Below are positions 1 through 7,580 of a DNA stretch of 64,000 nucleotides, piece by piece. Both the position numbers and the translations under genes were made by a program. Origin of the DNA: Saprospiraceae bacterium (GTDB taxonomy: Bacteria; Bacteroidota; Bacteroidia; Chitinophagales; Saprospiraceae); NCBI GenBank assembly GCA_016712145.1, contig JADJRO010000001.1, positions 2,294,501 through 2,358,500 of the forward strand, read 5' to 3'. The notes beneath the pieces were generated by a model. That model did not search any database and had not been told where the DNA came from. It worked only from the letters and a program-made list of their open reading frames with translations. Each line of letters opens with the position of its first letter. The first letter of the stretch is position 1.

Positions 1-216
1 ACATCCGTTTGAGTTCAATTTGATACCCCACCAATTGTCCATAGACTCATTCAGGTTCCATTTCTTAAACCAATCTAAACCTCCTGCAGAATTATGGAAT
101 GCAACAAGGCACAATGAATCCTTTAATCTATTGCATTGGCAGTTAACTGTGGTCGGTTGCAAGAATAAAATAAACAAAATACAAATTACTATCCTGTTAA
201 ATATATTTTCACACAT
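1..216 (-). CDS. N-terminus of secreted leucine-rich-repeat protein (partial)
   Basis: The reverse strand is open from an ATG at 216 to the window edge (72 codons, no stop), so the gene continues to the left. The start is a short polar stretch (MCENIFNR) followed by a hydrophobic signal segment (IVICILFILFL). After it comes a cap region with DSLCLVAFHNSAGG, then W, KKW, and NWWGI followed by NSNGC. This pattern (D-x-L-x-x-L, GG-x-x-W, W-x-G-V-x-x-N-x-x-G) is the cap found before leucine-rich repeats in many secreted Bacteroidota proteins. An in-frame ATG at 267 would add 17 residues before the signal sequence and is less likely. The repeats and C-terminus lie outside the window, so the function is unknown beyond protein binding or surface exposure. 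Confidence 0.7.
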   Translation of the reverse strand, partial: MCENIFNRIVICILFILFLQPTTVNCQCNRLKDSLCLVAFHNSAGGLDWFKKWNLNESMDNWWGIKLNSNGC

Positions 217-736
217 ATTTTTACTAATTATAAATTTATTATTCAAATACTTATATAGTAATAACATAGAATTATAAAGACTATAAAATGTCATAAAGTA
301 ACATTTCAAATTTTTAAGTATGTATAGTCCATAAAGTTCAAATTTTCAAAATGAAACAATTCAGTAATAAAAGTTAATCAAAATGATTTAAAATTTCTTT
401 CGTCATATTTATTGAAGTAACGAAGTAGAGATTAACAAAGTAATTTTTTTGAGTGATTAAATACGATACTGTCTCTGTAAAAAATGCAAATAATAAGAAT
501 GTAAGTTTACACTGCATAGCAGTTCGCCTTTTTTGCACCTGCGCACACTCCGTTAGAAGCCCACACTTTGATAATCGAACAAACCCTTCAAAAAAAATAT
601 TTCCTTTACTCTTTATATTATACGGATCACCGCACTTTTGCCATGAAGCTGAATCATTTAAAGTTCGAACACGCTTTGTCCGAGCATGCATCGCGGCCTG
701 GTCTTGCGTGTTAGTTCGCAGCATTTTCAATTTCTA
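217..736. other. Intergenic region with a GC-richer island
   Basis: 520 bases without a convincing gene. Two overlapping open frames on opposite strands (about 374-740) look like chance frames: neither has a recognisable domain or signal peptide. Bases about 500-720 are clearly richer in G and C than the AT-rich flanks and contain imperfect inverted repeats, including GTTCGAACACGC near 662 facing GCGTGTTAGTTCGC near 706. This looks like an imported or structured non-coding element rather than a gene. Confidence 0.4.
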
Positions 737-1162
737 CTAATTAACTTTTGTCAAAACCATAAGAAGTCCGTCACTGTCCTCAAGAATTCTTTGCTTGTTG
801 TAATAGAAAACACGGAAGGAGTATTGCCTGTTGTTCAAGGCGAAAGTGAAAGCATGAGTGTCTTTATTCCTGGTGTATGGAACAGTTGTAATTGCTCCGT
901 TATGATTTAAGGTTAATGAGTCAGCACCAAAATTCATTTCAATATCTTTGTTTGATACGTTGCTTTTATTGTTTGGGTCAACCACCCAAGGACATAGTTC
1001 GCAACTACGAATAAGTGAATGATTTAATACTTCCATAATGCACTCAGCATTCCATTTACCTTTCAAATACATTTCTGAAATAGGTCCTTCATCTTGTCCG
1101 TGAACAAACGTCAATATAAAGACAGTCATTATCACTGAAGCGATTAACTTAAAGTTATTCAT
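737..1162 (-). CDS. Small secreted protein of unknown function
   Basis: The 141-residue product starts with a clear signal peptide (MNNFKLIASVIMTVFILTF, cleavage near VHGQ). The mature part is about 118 residues. Its layout, GKWN then a run of alternating beta-type segments (LTLNHNG, FTFALNN, YSFRVFYYN), is lipocalin-like, as in small Bacteroidota envelope proteins. It has three cysteines (ECIMEV, SCELC), unusual for a lipocalin-like domain. I do not recognise a named family. It is isolated, with long non-coding stretches on both sides, so no pathway can be inferred. The ATG at 1162 is the natural start because it places the signal sequence at the N-terminus. Confidence 0.65.
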   Translation of the reverse strand: MNNFKLIASVIMTVFILTFVHGQDEGPISEMYLKGKWNAECIMEVLNHSLIRSCELCPWVVDPNNKSNVSNKDIEMNFGADSLTLNHNGAITTVPYTRNKDTHAFTFALNNRQYSFRVFYYNKQRILEDSDGLLMVLTKVN

Positions 1163-1788
1163 TTTAGTTATGATTTAAATTTGTCATATAATTTAATAAA
1201 TTCAGATATCACTTTATTTCACAATTTTAATTTTATACACATCAATATCTATTATACGATTGGAACATTATAAACGAAGAACTTTGCCCTCAGGAGGAAT
1301 AAGAAAAAATGAAAAGATCTATAGTAATTTCAATATATTTCATATCTATTAAGATTAAATCTGTCCTATACTGCAGGTCATTAATATTTAAACCTAGAAG
1401 GTTCTCAAATTGTGAAGCTAAACAAAATTATACCTCTGGGTCAAAGAAGGTTTTGTTTCGCAAAATTCGGAGAATAATTTAAAAATTTGGAGAACAATAC
1501 CCCCTACATTCAATAGTAATACAAAAAATCCAGGTCTAATCTAAATTCAAACTATCAATTAATATAAGGTTCGTTTTAGCATATTTCACTTAAATTTTCA
1601 ACGCCGTTTAATTCGTTCACCGTTCAAAATAATGTAAATTCTAAAAATATGGGTAATTAATTGTGGAATTTATAAAATCATTCTACTATTTATCCATTTT
1701 TTATTAAAAGGCGCCGAATTATATAATACATCTATAGATTTATCATATATCTAGCTGCTGCAATTAATTTTAAATCAAAATTTAAAAT
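1163..1788. other. AT-rich intergenic region
   Basis: 626 bases with no open frame of useful length and no RNA gene that I can see. It lies between a leftward and a rightward gene, so it should hold both promoters, but I found no good TAnnTTTG element close to either start. Confidence 0.5.
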
Positions 1789-2637
1789 ATGATTCTCTAT
1801 AAGTATCTATTTATTGTTTGCCTCTCGATGGGTCAAATACCATCGAATTCATTATTTGTTACGAATTTACATTCGTTTCTATCGAATTCAATTAATGAGA
1901 ATACAAGAATTGATAAAATTACAGGCAATCATGTTGCTAAACAAACTTCTTATAATCCCGTTTTATTTGAAGGATACATAATTGGGGATACAGAGAAGGA
2001 AAATTTATTAACGCTAGAAGGAAGTGGCTTTGGAATAGAAGGTACAGGTGCTACAAAAGGCACATTAAATATTGTTTGCAAAGACATCCAAATAAACAAA
2101 ATAATCTCCTGGACAAATACCAAAATCATTTTCACAATTAGAGTTGGATATAATGCACAACCAAGAAAAGCGATAATTAACCTTAAAACTTCAGGTATTA
2201 ACGGCCAAAATGTTTCACATGACTTTAAAATTGCTCCATCTGTTGGCACCCACCAATTTGGAGAATGCACTTGGTGGGTAGCAAAACGTAGAAAAGAATT
2301 TGGAAAGACAATACCTACTCCAATTTTCACAGATTCAAAGTACAAAAATATTAATGAATTTTATGAACCTATGAAACATGACATTTGGAAATTTTCAGAC
2401 TCTCAACTTGCCTTTATAGAAAAAATTAATGTAAAACAATTAGGCAATAGTAAACGCCCTATACTTAAATATGAAATAGATTTATCTGAATCAAATCCTG
2501 ACAAAAATGGTCAAACAGATGTTTGGTCAAAAGCTTTCATTGAAATAGAGCATATTTCGCAAAATAAAAGAATCATAAAAACAGGCTATTTCGGGAAATC
2601 TACAAATGATATGAAAGCTACCCATTTTTTTCGTTAA
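1789..2637 (+). CDS. Secreted TIG/CHAP-domain protein, catalytic His replaced
   Basis: The 282-residue protein has an N-terminal signal-like segment, then an IPT/TIG-like beta domain (about 60-140, with EGSGFG and a later SWTNTKIIFTI strand), then a CHAP-type region from about 155. CHAP domains are NlpC/P60-like cysteine amidases or peptidases that cut peptidoglycan. The CHAP cysteine motif is clear (GECTWWVAKRR, Cys160), as is the late ISEMN-like motif (DLSESN). The expected histidine, which sits before A-[FY]-[IV]-E, is Gln206 here (SQLAFIE). Its downstream paralog keeps His at that place. This copy may therefore be inactive or binding-only. The paralog at 3055 shares the order GYIIGDTE, TIG, CHAP and the same terminal HFFR/HYFR ending. 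Confidence 0.7.
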   Translation: MILYKYLFIVCLSMGQIPSNSLFVTNLHSFLSNSINENTRIDKITGNHVAKQTSYNPVLFEGYIIGDTEKENLLTLEGSGFGIEGTGATKGTLNIVCKDIQINKIISWTNTKIIFTIRVGYNAQPRKAIINLKTSGINGQNVSHDFKIAPSVGTHQFGECTWWVAKRRKEFGKTIPTPIFTDSKYKNINEFYEPMKHDIWKFSDSQLAFIEKINVKQLGNSKRPILKYEIDLSESNPDKNGQTDVWSKAFIEIEHISQNKRIIKTGYFGKSTNDMKATHFFR

Positions 2638-3054
2638 CTTTTCTACTGATAAATCATTTGATAAAATATTATAAAAACAAAACCTATTTATAATAAAATT
2701 CAAACTTATTATTTATTAAAGCATTAATTCATAGTAAATAAAATATTTTTCCCTTTAGTTTCAAAATCTAGATTTTAATTTGGGATATGTTTTATGTTAA
2801 ATTAAACGTATCCTTTCAACTAAATACTGCATTAAATCTATAATCAAGTCTTATAAGACACATGCTAATATTGTTATATATCAACACCATTTAGATCTTT
2901 TAATTATACGTCTTAACCAAGTGAGATTTGACAATAACATAATCATCAACAATATGCGCCAAATTATTTAATAATAACCCAAATTTTCGGTGTTGTATGT
3001 TTGATCGAAATGTAAATCATAATTTTAAGAATTAATTGCTTAAAATATTTTATT
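2638..3054. other. AT-rich intergenic region between the CHAP paralogs
   Basis: 417 bases with no gene. It is very AT-rich and includes a candidate -7 promoter element close to the second CHAP gene. No repeat or hairpin terminator was found. Confidence 0.5.
2996..3003 (+). promoter_or_regulatory. Candidate Bacteroidota -7 element
   Basis: TATGTTTG fits the Bacteroidota sigma-A -7 consensus TAnnTTTG and lies about 50 bases before the ATG at 3055. There is no clear TTTG -33 box at the usual distance, so this is tentative. Confidence 0.35.
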
Positions 3055-3906
3055 ATGAGCTTTATTAATTGTTTGTTTATTTTATTATTCATTGAATCAA
3101 ATAGTCCAAATAAAGTGCTAGCACCTCCAAAAATAACTAGTATTTCAGGTACTATATTGGGTTACCCAACTTCATACGATAATAACAAATTTTTGGGGTA
3201 TATAATTGGAGATACCGAATCGTCTGTAAAAAGTCAATTGAAAATTAAAGGATCTGGTTTTGGAAATAGCAAAGGGGCAGTTCAAATTACTGGTGTCAAT
3301 TCATATTCAATTACTAATATTGAAAGTTGGTCAGATGCAATTATTGTTGTAACTTTCAAAGCAAATTTCAATAGTGAACCTACAGAAAAAGCAATTATTT
3401 CAGTAAAACCAGCTGGAAATAATTCAACTTCAGTTAGTTTCAATATTGGGAAATTAGTTCCAGCAATCGCTTCCCGTCAATATGGTGAATGTACATGGTG
3501 GGCATCTAAGAGGAGAAAGGAGAACGGAAAATCAATTCCAAAGAAAGGTTTTGCTTATGCAGATTCAAACTGGAAACCAATAATTAACACATCATATTTT
3601 CCCAAAAAGATGGATCTTTGGTGTTGGACCACAAAAGAACACCAAGCCTATGTTGAAAAAATTGATTCGAGCGTTATGTGTGTTACCAAGAATCCATATA
3701 AAGAAAAAGTAATATATAGCATTTCTGTATCTGAATCAAACGCTGATAGAAAAGGCACTATTAATGTATGGTCTTTTCCGAAAGTCGAATACGACATAAT
3801 ATATAAAGATTCAACTAAGAAAGAAATTATTACACGAGAACGAAAATCTGGAAAATATGAATCATCTATTTCAAAGTATGGCGATGCTTCACATTATTTT
3901 AGATAG
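3055..3906 (+). CDS. Secreted TIG/CHAP-domain putative peptidoglycan amidase
   Basis: Paralog of the gene at 1789, 283 residues. It has a short signal-like N-terminus, a TIG-like domain (about 45-130, GSGFGNSKG) and a CHAP region. The predicted nucleophile is Cys146 in GECTWWASKRR. The predicted base is His196 in EHQAYVEKI, matching the GHVAYVE motif of CHAP enzymes. The SVSESN motif follows. Known CHAP proteins cleave the peptide or amide bonds of peptidoglycan. The order (adhesive beta domain before the catalytic domain) suggests a secreted cell-wall or interbacterial lysin, but no immunity gene is recognised beside it. The sequence after the TAG at 3904-3906 contains a decayed in-frame tail. 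Confidence 0.75.
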   Translation: MSFINCLFILLFIESNSPNKVLAPPKITSISGTILGYPTSYDNNKFLGYIIGDTESSVKSQLKIKGSGFGNSKGAVQITGVNSYSITNIESWSDAIIVVTFKANFNSEPTEKAIISVKPAGNNSTSVSFNIGKLVPAIASRQYGECTWWASKRRKENGKSIPKKGFAYADSNWKPIINTSYFPKKMDLWCWTTKEHQAYVEKIDSSVMCVTKNPYKEKVIYSISVSESNADRKGTINVWSFPKVEYDIIYKDSTKKEIITRERKSGKYESSISKYGDASHYFR

Positions 3907-4362
3907 TGGGAATAATAGGAACCGATTAGTGCCATTAATTGGGATACAAAGGGGAATGTTGTTAAAATCAAAGTTATCGACTCAAATAGGAATACAGCAT
4001 TTAAAAACCCTCCAGGAGATATTCCCTGGGAAAGACGCATGCGAGAACATGAAGAGAATTACAATTTTGGGGATAGATATGAAAGATTTTAATTATTCTT
4101 ATTTGTACATATTCTATTTACATACTTTGATGATTACCTATTATACACAACAACCAAGCTTTGCTTGACAATCATTTTTTTCATGAAACAAGCCGGCCTA
4201 ATTAACCGGCTTTTGTTTTTAAATATATTCCAGAATAGGCATCTCCCGAGGTCTTATTTTCCTAAACATTGGCCAAATCCCATTCCCCCAATCCTCCAAA
4301 ATATATTCAAAAAAATCCTAATAGATCCTTATTTTTGCCCCTTAATCACAAACCTTCAAATT
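3907..4362. other. Non-coding stretch containing a decayed coding tail
   Basis: 456 bases without an intact gene. The first part (3919-4092) reads as a remnant of coding sequence; the rest up to 4362 is AT-rich and looks like the upstream region of the lipoprotein gene. Confidence 0.45.
3919..4092 (+). pseudogene. Start-less coding remnant after the CHAP gene
   Basis: In the same frame as the CHAP gene, three stops (TAG, TAA, TAG within five codons) are followed by 57 sense codons ending at TAA 4090-4092. The translation looks like real protein: EPISAINWDTKGNVVKIKV, then DSNRN, then GDIPWERRMREHEENYNFG. It has no start codon. The paralog at 1789 ends at the same HFFR position without such a tail. 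The remnant is probably the 3' end of another, deleted gene fused here by rearrangement, or a lost C-terminal extension. Confidence 0.5.
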
Positions 4363-4697
4363 ATGAAATCTTCTATCCTTTATTTTGTATTATTTTCATT
4401 AGGGCTTTGCTTGGTTTCTTGTAAATCTGAGAAAAAAGCAGATGCGGCTCCTGCTACGGAAACTACTGCTCCTGCTCAAGATCCAAATGCCGGTGCGGCT
4501 CCTGCTACGCAAGATGCTTCTGGTGGAACTACCATTACCCCTCCAGCTCCAACCACTGCTCCTGAACCAGCTCAAAATGCAGCAGGTGTTTGGCATTTTA
4601 CCTGCAGCAAAGGTTGCCCAGGTGGTGCCGGTGCTCAGGCAATTGTGCTAAATGTGGCAATCCACTTACCCACAACCCAGCTTATCACACGAAATAA
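4363..4697 (+). pseudogene. Cys-rich lipoprotein with a 1-bp frameshift near its C-terminus
   Basis: The ATG at 4363 begins a lipoprotein signal (lipobox LVSC), followed by a low-complexity Ala/Pro/Thr linker (AAPATETTAPAQ, repeated) and a small conserved end beginning GVWHFTCSKGCPGGAGAQ. In the sequenced frame the protein then becomes nonsense and stops at 4725. Shifting the frame by one base at the GG of 4638-4639 gives GNCAKCGNPLTHNPAYHTK and a TAA at 4695-4697, the expected Cys-rich ending of this Bacteroidota family. One G is therefore missing, either in the cell or in the assembly. The Cys pairs suggest metal binding. The product would be anchored in the envelope. Confidence 0.7.
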
Positions 4698-4757
4698 GCA
4701 GCTAAATACGGCTTATTGGCTCTAAAGCCGATTGGCTGTATAGTATTTGTAAAGCAT

Positions 4758-4792
4758 AAAAAAAGTCAGTTCATTTTTGAACTGACTTTTTT
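4758..4792 (+). terminator. Rho-independent terminator
   Basis: A near-perfect hairpin: A-run plus GTCAGTTCA, a short T loop, then TGAACTGAC plus a T-run. It lies 60 bases after the lipoprotein gene. Because it has an A-run on the left and a T-run on the right it can act in both directions and would also end the leftward transcript of 4985-5407. Confidence 0.8.
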
Positions 4793-4928
4793 ATTATTAA
4801 TGTCCTAACAAATGATTGCAGCAAGACACACTTAATAAATACACTGAGCAAACAGGAATTTCCGCCTCACCTTCACAACTACTACCGAAAATTAGAATCC
4901 AAGGTTTAATTCCTCTATTCGTAATTCG

Positions 4929-4946
4929 TCCCGCGAGTACGCGGGA
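4929..4946. repeat. TCCCG...CGGGA palindromic element
   Basis: TCCCGCG AGTA CGCGGGA forms a perfect 7-bp stem with a 4-base loop. It is set in a short repetitive context (ATTCGTAATTCG before, CCGTAATTCGTAATTG after). Related hairpins occur at 7174 and 17474. Confidence 0.6.
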
Positions 4947-4984
4947 TGTCCACTACGTTCCCATAATCCGTAATTCGTAATTGA

Positions 4985-5407
4985 TTAATGCTTTCCCCAC
5001 AGTTCAACGACCGCTTTGGTTTGGCGTGCATTTTTTGTATCGTACCAAAATACGATTTTGGTAATCACCCTCCGGTTGCCTGCTAAATCAATCACCCGGC
5101 TTTCTTGGCCAGCTTTGAAATTATTTTTTAATTCTACATCTTGGGTGGTGCCGTCACCAAAATGGATGACCATTTTATGCATGTTTAAAGCAGAATTAGT
5201 AACTCGGATTTTTAATCCGGTAAAAAATCCTTCTTTGGCTATCACCAAAATTTCATCTCGGTCCATACCAAATTTTACGGTGCGACTTCCCAATTGTTCC
5301 CAACGACCTTGAAGGGCTTCTGGACAATTTGTGTTAGCAGCATAGATGAAAGTCAGTGACAACATCAAGAATAGTGGGATTTGAATGGCTTTTAATAGAT
5401 TTTTCAT
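4985..5407 (-). CDS. Secreted DUF2541-like protein
   Basis: The 140-residue product has a signal peptide (LLKAIQIPLFLMLSLTFIYA, cleavage near AA-N). The mature domain follows the DUF2541 pattern (the family of E. coli YaaI): GRWEQLGSRTV, then D-R-D-E-I, a central region ending VIHFGDGTTQDVEL, then SRVIDL and a final VVELWG. Members are small exported beta proteins of unknown role. The neighbouring leftward genes encode a DUF547 protein and an M90-like protein; the 52-bp gap to the DUF547 gene would allow co-transcription. Confidence 0.7.
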   Translation of the reverse strand: MKNLLKAIQIPLFLMLSLTFIYAANTNCPEALQGRWEQLGSRTVKFGMDRDEILVIAKEGFFTGLKIRVTNSALNMHKMVIHFGDGTTQDVELKNNFKAGQESRVIDLAGNRRVITKIVFWYDTKNARQTKAVVELWGKH

Positions 5408-5459
5408 GTTAGATTTATTTTGTTGATACTAAATTAAGACTTTAAAATTAAAAAATGGT

Positions 5460-6197
5460 TTAATTAGGAGCTGTTTTTTCATTTAATGACCAATCATATT
5501 CCAAATAGTCAATTTGGGCATTTTTTCGAATTTTTACTTCACTGTATTTATTGATGAATGGAATGATTCCACCCCTTTTCTTAAAATCAGATGAATACCA
5601 TTTAAACAGTTGGGAGATCTTTAACTCCGAAGTTTGAATTTTATTTCTACCGGGATCCATTAAAAATTTATAACATTGTTCGTCGAGTTGAAGATCCAGT
5701 GATCCTGCTGTATAGGCTTCGTTTCTTAACGACGGACAGGATTTAGATGCACAAACCAATACCATGTGAAGGCGAGGATCTTTGTAAGTTTTTCGAAGTA
5801 TTAGGTGTTCTATTGTATTTAGACTAAGCAATTCAGATCCAATCGTTATAAAAGGAATATCCCAAGTTGAATTGATAAACGGAATGCGGCTCCCAATGTC
5901 TTTAATTGAACGGATCGGATAATTACGTAAAATCAATTGAATTGTAAAGGCATTGTACGCATTGATCCAATATGCTTTTGACTCATTGACAGTCCAGGTA
6001 GGCCTTGGTGGATTGTTTGACAATTTTTCAAGGTATTCATTTAATTGGATGCTGTCTTTCATTATTCTTTTATAATCCACGTTTCCATTGGTATCAACGC
6101 TGGAATTCAAAATGTCACTCCATAGATTATGCGACAAGGATTGTGAGTTACACTCAAACCAAATAGACAAACCAATCAGAATGATAAAATTTCGCAT
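5460..6197 (-). CDS. DUF547 domain-containing exported protein
   Basis: 245 residues with a signal peptide (MRNFIILIGLSIWFECNSQ). The body matches DUF547: VDYKRI, then AYWINAYNAFTIQLIL, IRSIKDIG, LNTIEHLIL, DPRLHMVLVCASKSCPSLRNEAY. DUF547 shares features with transglutaminase/papain-like cysteine folds, and the Cys and His in VLVCASKSCP and HMVL fit that idea, but the biochemical role is not known. It shares one base with the upstream M90-like gene (this ATG ends at 6197, where that gene's stop begins), so the two are translationally linked. Confidence 0.8.
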   Translation of the reverse strand: MRNFIILIGLSIWFECNSQSLSHNLWSDILNSSVDTNGNVDYKRIMKDSIQLNEYLEKLSNNPPRPTWTVNESKAYWINAYNAFTIQLILRNYPIRSIKDIGSRIPFINSTWDIPFITIGSELLSLNTIEHLILRKTYKDPRLHMVLVCASKSCPSLRNEAYTAGSLDLQLDEQCYKFLMDPGRNKIQTSELKISQLFKWYSSDFKKRGGIIPFINKYSEVKIRKNAQIDYLEYDWSLNEKTAPN

Positions 6198-7003
6198 TAA
6201 TCAACTAAACTATTAATAAACTTAAAGCAATCCGGACTTGATTCTTCTAATTTTTGTGGATACATTAAATAACAGTAGATTAAAATCGCTGCGACATTTA
6301 ATTTTGGAATGCCCATATAATCGTGTAAGCGTTTTTTCTCAGTATGTAAGATTTTTTCAATGAGTATCCAGGATTCTGCATCATCAAGTGGAAATTTATC
6401 TTGCAAATTAAAAATTTCAATAAAAACGCATGCCCATTCATAAAGTGCTGTATTAAAAAATGCGCCGGGCTGGACGTGAGCGGATTGCAATGCATCGCTG
6501 GCAAAAATCAAAACGCCGTCTTCATGAAACGTTTCTGATAGGTGCAAATACTGATATTGGGGTGAAGGAAACGCCGTATGATAAAAAACGATTTTGTGAT
6601 ACTTTACAGCCAACGGATTGTTGAGATCCAAACCTAAACGAACTGCAGGTGCAAGTGCCATTAATTTTAATTCTTCCGGTAATTTTTTATCGGTCATTGA
6701 AACAAATTCCCTTTGCTTCAATTCGAGTGCCAGTTGTGATAAAAATTTTACCTTATTAGCGTCCTCTAAATGCATAAAATAGGGTATGAATTTACTGACC
6801 CATTTTATTTCATAATCATCCAAAACGGGCTTGTATTTGGTAAACCAGTACTCATTAATTAATTTACCTAAGACGAAACTGGCCATAGCCAAAATGCCTG
6901 TGGGAATGATATACCAAAGGCAGGCATCCGTGCTTTTATCGGTAAATAAAAGGGTCAATCCAAAAAGACTTAATAGGATAGTTTGAAGAATTCGGTTAGG
7001 CAT
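6197..7003 (-). CDS. M90/MtfA-like membrane protein with degenerate active site
   Basis: 268 residues: two N-terminal membrane segments (about 9-21 and 30-47), then a soluble domain resembling the MtfA (M90) metallopeptidase family. Similar parts are FIPYFMHLEDANKVKFL, LKQREFV, LPEELKLMALAPAVRLGL and the later FASDAL before the active-site helix. In M90 enzymes that helix carries HExxH. Here the matching segment NTALYEWACVFIE reads Y188-E-W-A-C192, so both zinc histidines are gone. It is probably a non-enzymatic relative that binds a partner. It forms a translationally coupled pair with the DUF547 gene. The family assignment rests on pattern only. Confidence 0.55.
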   Translation of the reverse strand: MPNRILQTILLSLFGLTLLFTDKSTDACLWYIIPTGILAMASFVLGKLINEYWFTKYKPVLDDYEIKWVSKFIPYFMHLEDANKVKFLSQLALELKQREFVSMTDKKLPEELKLMALAPAVRLGLDLNNPLAVKYHKIVFYHTAFPSPQYQYLHLSETFHEDGVLIFASDALQSAHVQPGAFFNTALYEWACVFIEIFNLQDKFPLDDAESWILIEKILHTEKKRLHDYMGIPKLNVAAILIYCYLMYPQKLEESSPDCFKFINSLVD

Positions 7004-7156
7004 GAAATGGATTAAAAATATATAATGAATTGGCTTCCAAAATGTTGCATAAAATTACAGAGAAAGCTTCAATTGATTTAAATGTTTAAGGATTGGGTTT
7101 AAATTTGCAGCCCAATTTCCTTAAAACGATGGGAGATCCTTATTTTCATCGTGTCT

Positions 7157-7202
7157 GGAGGTACCTTAGCTCATCCCGCCGGGGCGGGAGGACTGAAAAT
7201 CC
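7157..7202 (+). pseudogene. tRNA-Phe remnant interrupted by a palindrome
   Basis: GGAGGTACCTTAGCTCA (7157-7173) is identical to the 5' end of the intact tRNA-Phe and its upstream base context. GGACTGAAAATCC (7190-7202) is identical to its anticodon arm. The D-loop to anticodon-stem part between them is replaced by the 16-bp palindrome TCCCGCC GG GGCGGGA. The T arm and 3' acceptor strand are missing, so it cannot make a tRNA. Confidence 0.75.
7174..7189. repeat. TCCCG...CGGGA palindrome inside the tRNA remnant
   Basis: A perfect 7-bp stem (TCCCGCC/GGCGGGA) with a GG loop, of the same type as the hairpin at 4929. It sits exactly where tRNA sequence is missing. Confidence 0.65.
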
Positions 7203-7364
7203 TTCTCAATTTTTATCGCTTTTTATTACGATCTTATGTGAATTAATTTTTTAGATTAATTTTATTTTATATACATTATATATTGATTTGCAATTATTTA
7301 TATTTTATATCGCTTATAGAATTCATTATTTTTGTTTTTGTTTTCCAGTCTTTTACATTTAATA

Positions 7365-7372
7365 TATATTTG
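7365..7372 (+). promoter_or_regulatory. -7 element of the tRNA-Phe promoter
   Basis: TATATTTG matches TAnnTTTG and lies 49 bases before the tRNA. A TTTG (7337-7340) lies upstream, but the 24-base spacing is longer than usual. Transcription would start near 7379, just before the 36-bp palindrome. Confidence 0.45.
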
Positions 7373-7381
7373 CATCCCAAT

Positions 7382-7417
7382 TTCAAATAGATGAATTTAT
7401 AAATTCATCTATTTGAA
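7382..7417. repeat. 36-bp perfect palindrome upstream of tRNA-Phe
   Basis: The 36 bases equal their own reverse complement with no mismatch; the left arm begins TTCAAATAGATG and the right arm ends CATCTATTTGAA. It ends three bases before the first base of the tRNA. There is no T-run after it, so it is not a standard terminator. It could be a protein-binding site, a cruciform, or a leader hairpin removed in tRNA processing. Confidence 0.85.
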
Positions 7418-7420
7418 GGA

Positions 7421-7493
<73 letters not shown>

Positions 7494-7499
7494 CAAATG

Positions 7500-7538
7500 A
7501 CCCTTGTAAGTTTAAAATTTACAAGGGTTTTGTTTTTT
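7500..7538 (+). terminator. Terminator of tRNA-Phe
   Basis: Stem ACCCTTGTAA (7500-7509) pairs with TTACAAGGGT (7519-7528), followed by TTGTTTTTT. It lies directly behind the tRNA. Confidence 0.85.
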
Positions 7539-7580
7539 ACCCTTTTTATTTCAATTCAGGATAAATAAAAAGCCAGTAAT

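Larger units (their letters stand above)
7004..7420. other. Intergenic region before tRNA-Phe, with tRNA remnant and palindromes
   Basis: About 417 bases without a protein gene. It holds a broken tRNA-Phe copy (7157-7202), a hairpin inside it, a -7 promoter element (7365-7372) and a 36-bp perfect palindrome (7382-7417). The rest is AT-rich. Confidence 0.6.

Noticed and set aside
374..740. Overlapping frames on both strands
   Set aside because: No signal peptide, no domain, and both cover a repeat-like GC-richer block; not supported as genes.
3857..4168. 103-codon frame after the CHAP gene
   Set aside because: It overlaps the end of the CHAP gene in another frame; the protein-like signal lies in the CHAP frame (3919-4092).
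7157..7202. Second functional tRNA-Phe
   Set aside because: The D-loop to anticodon-stem part, T arm and 3' acceptor strand are missing, so it cannot fold into a tRNA.
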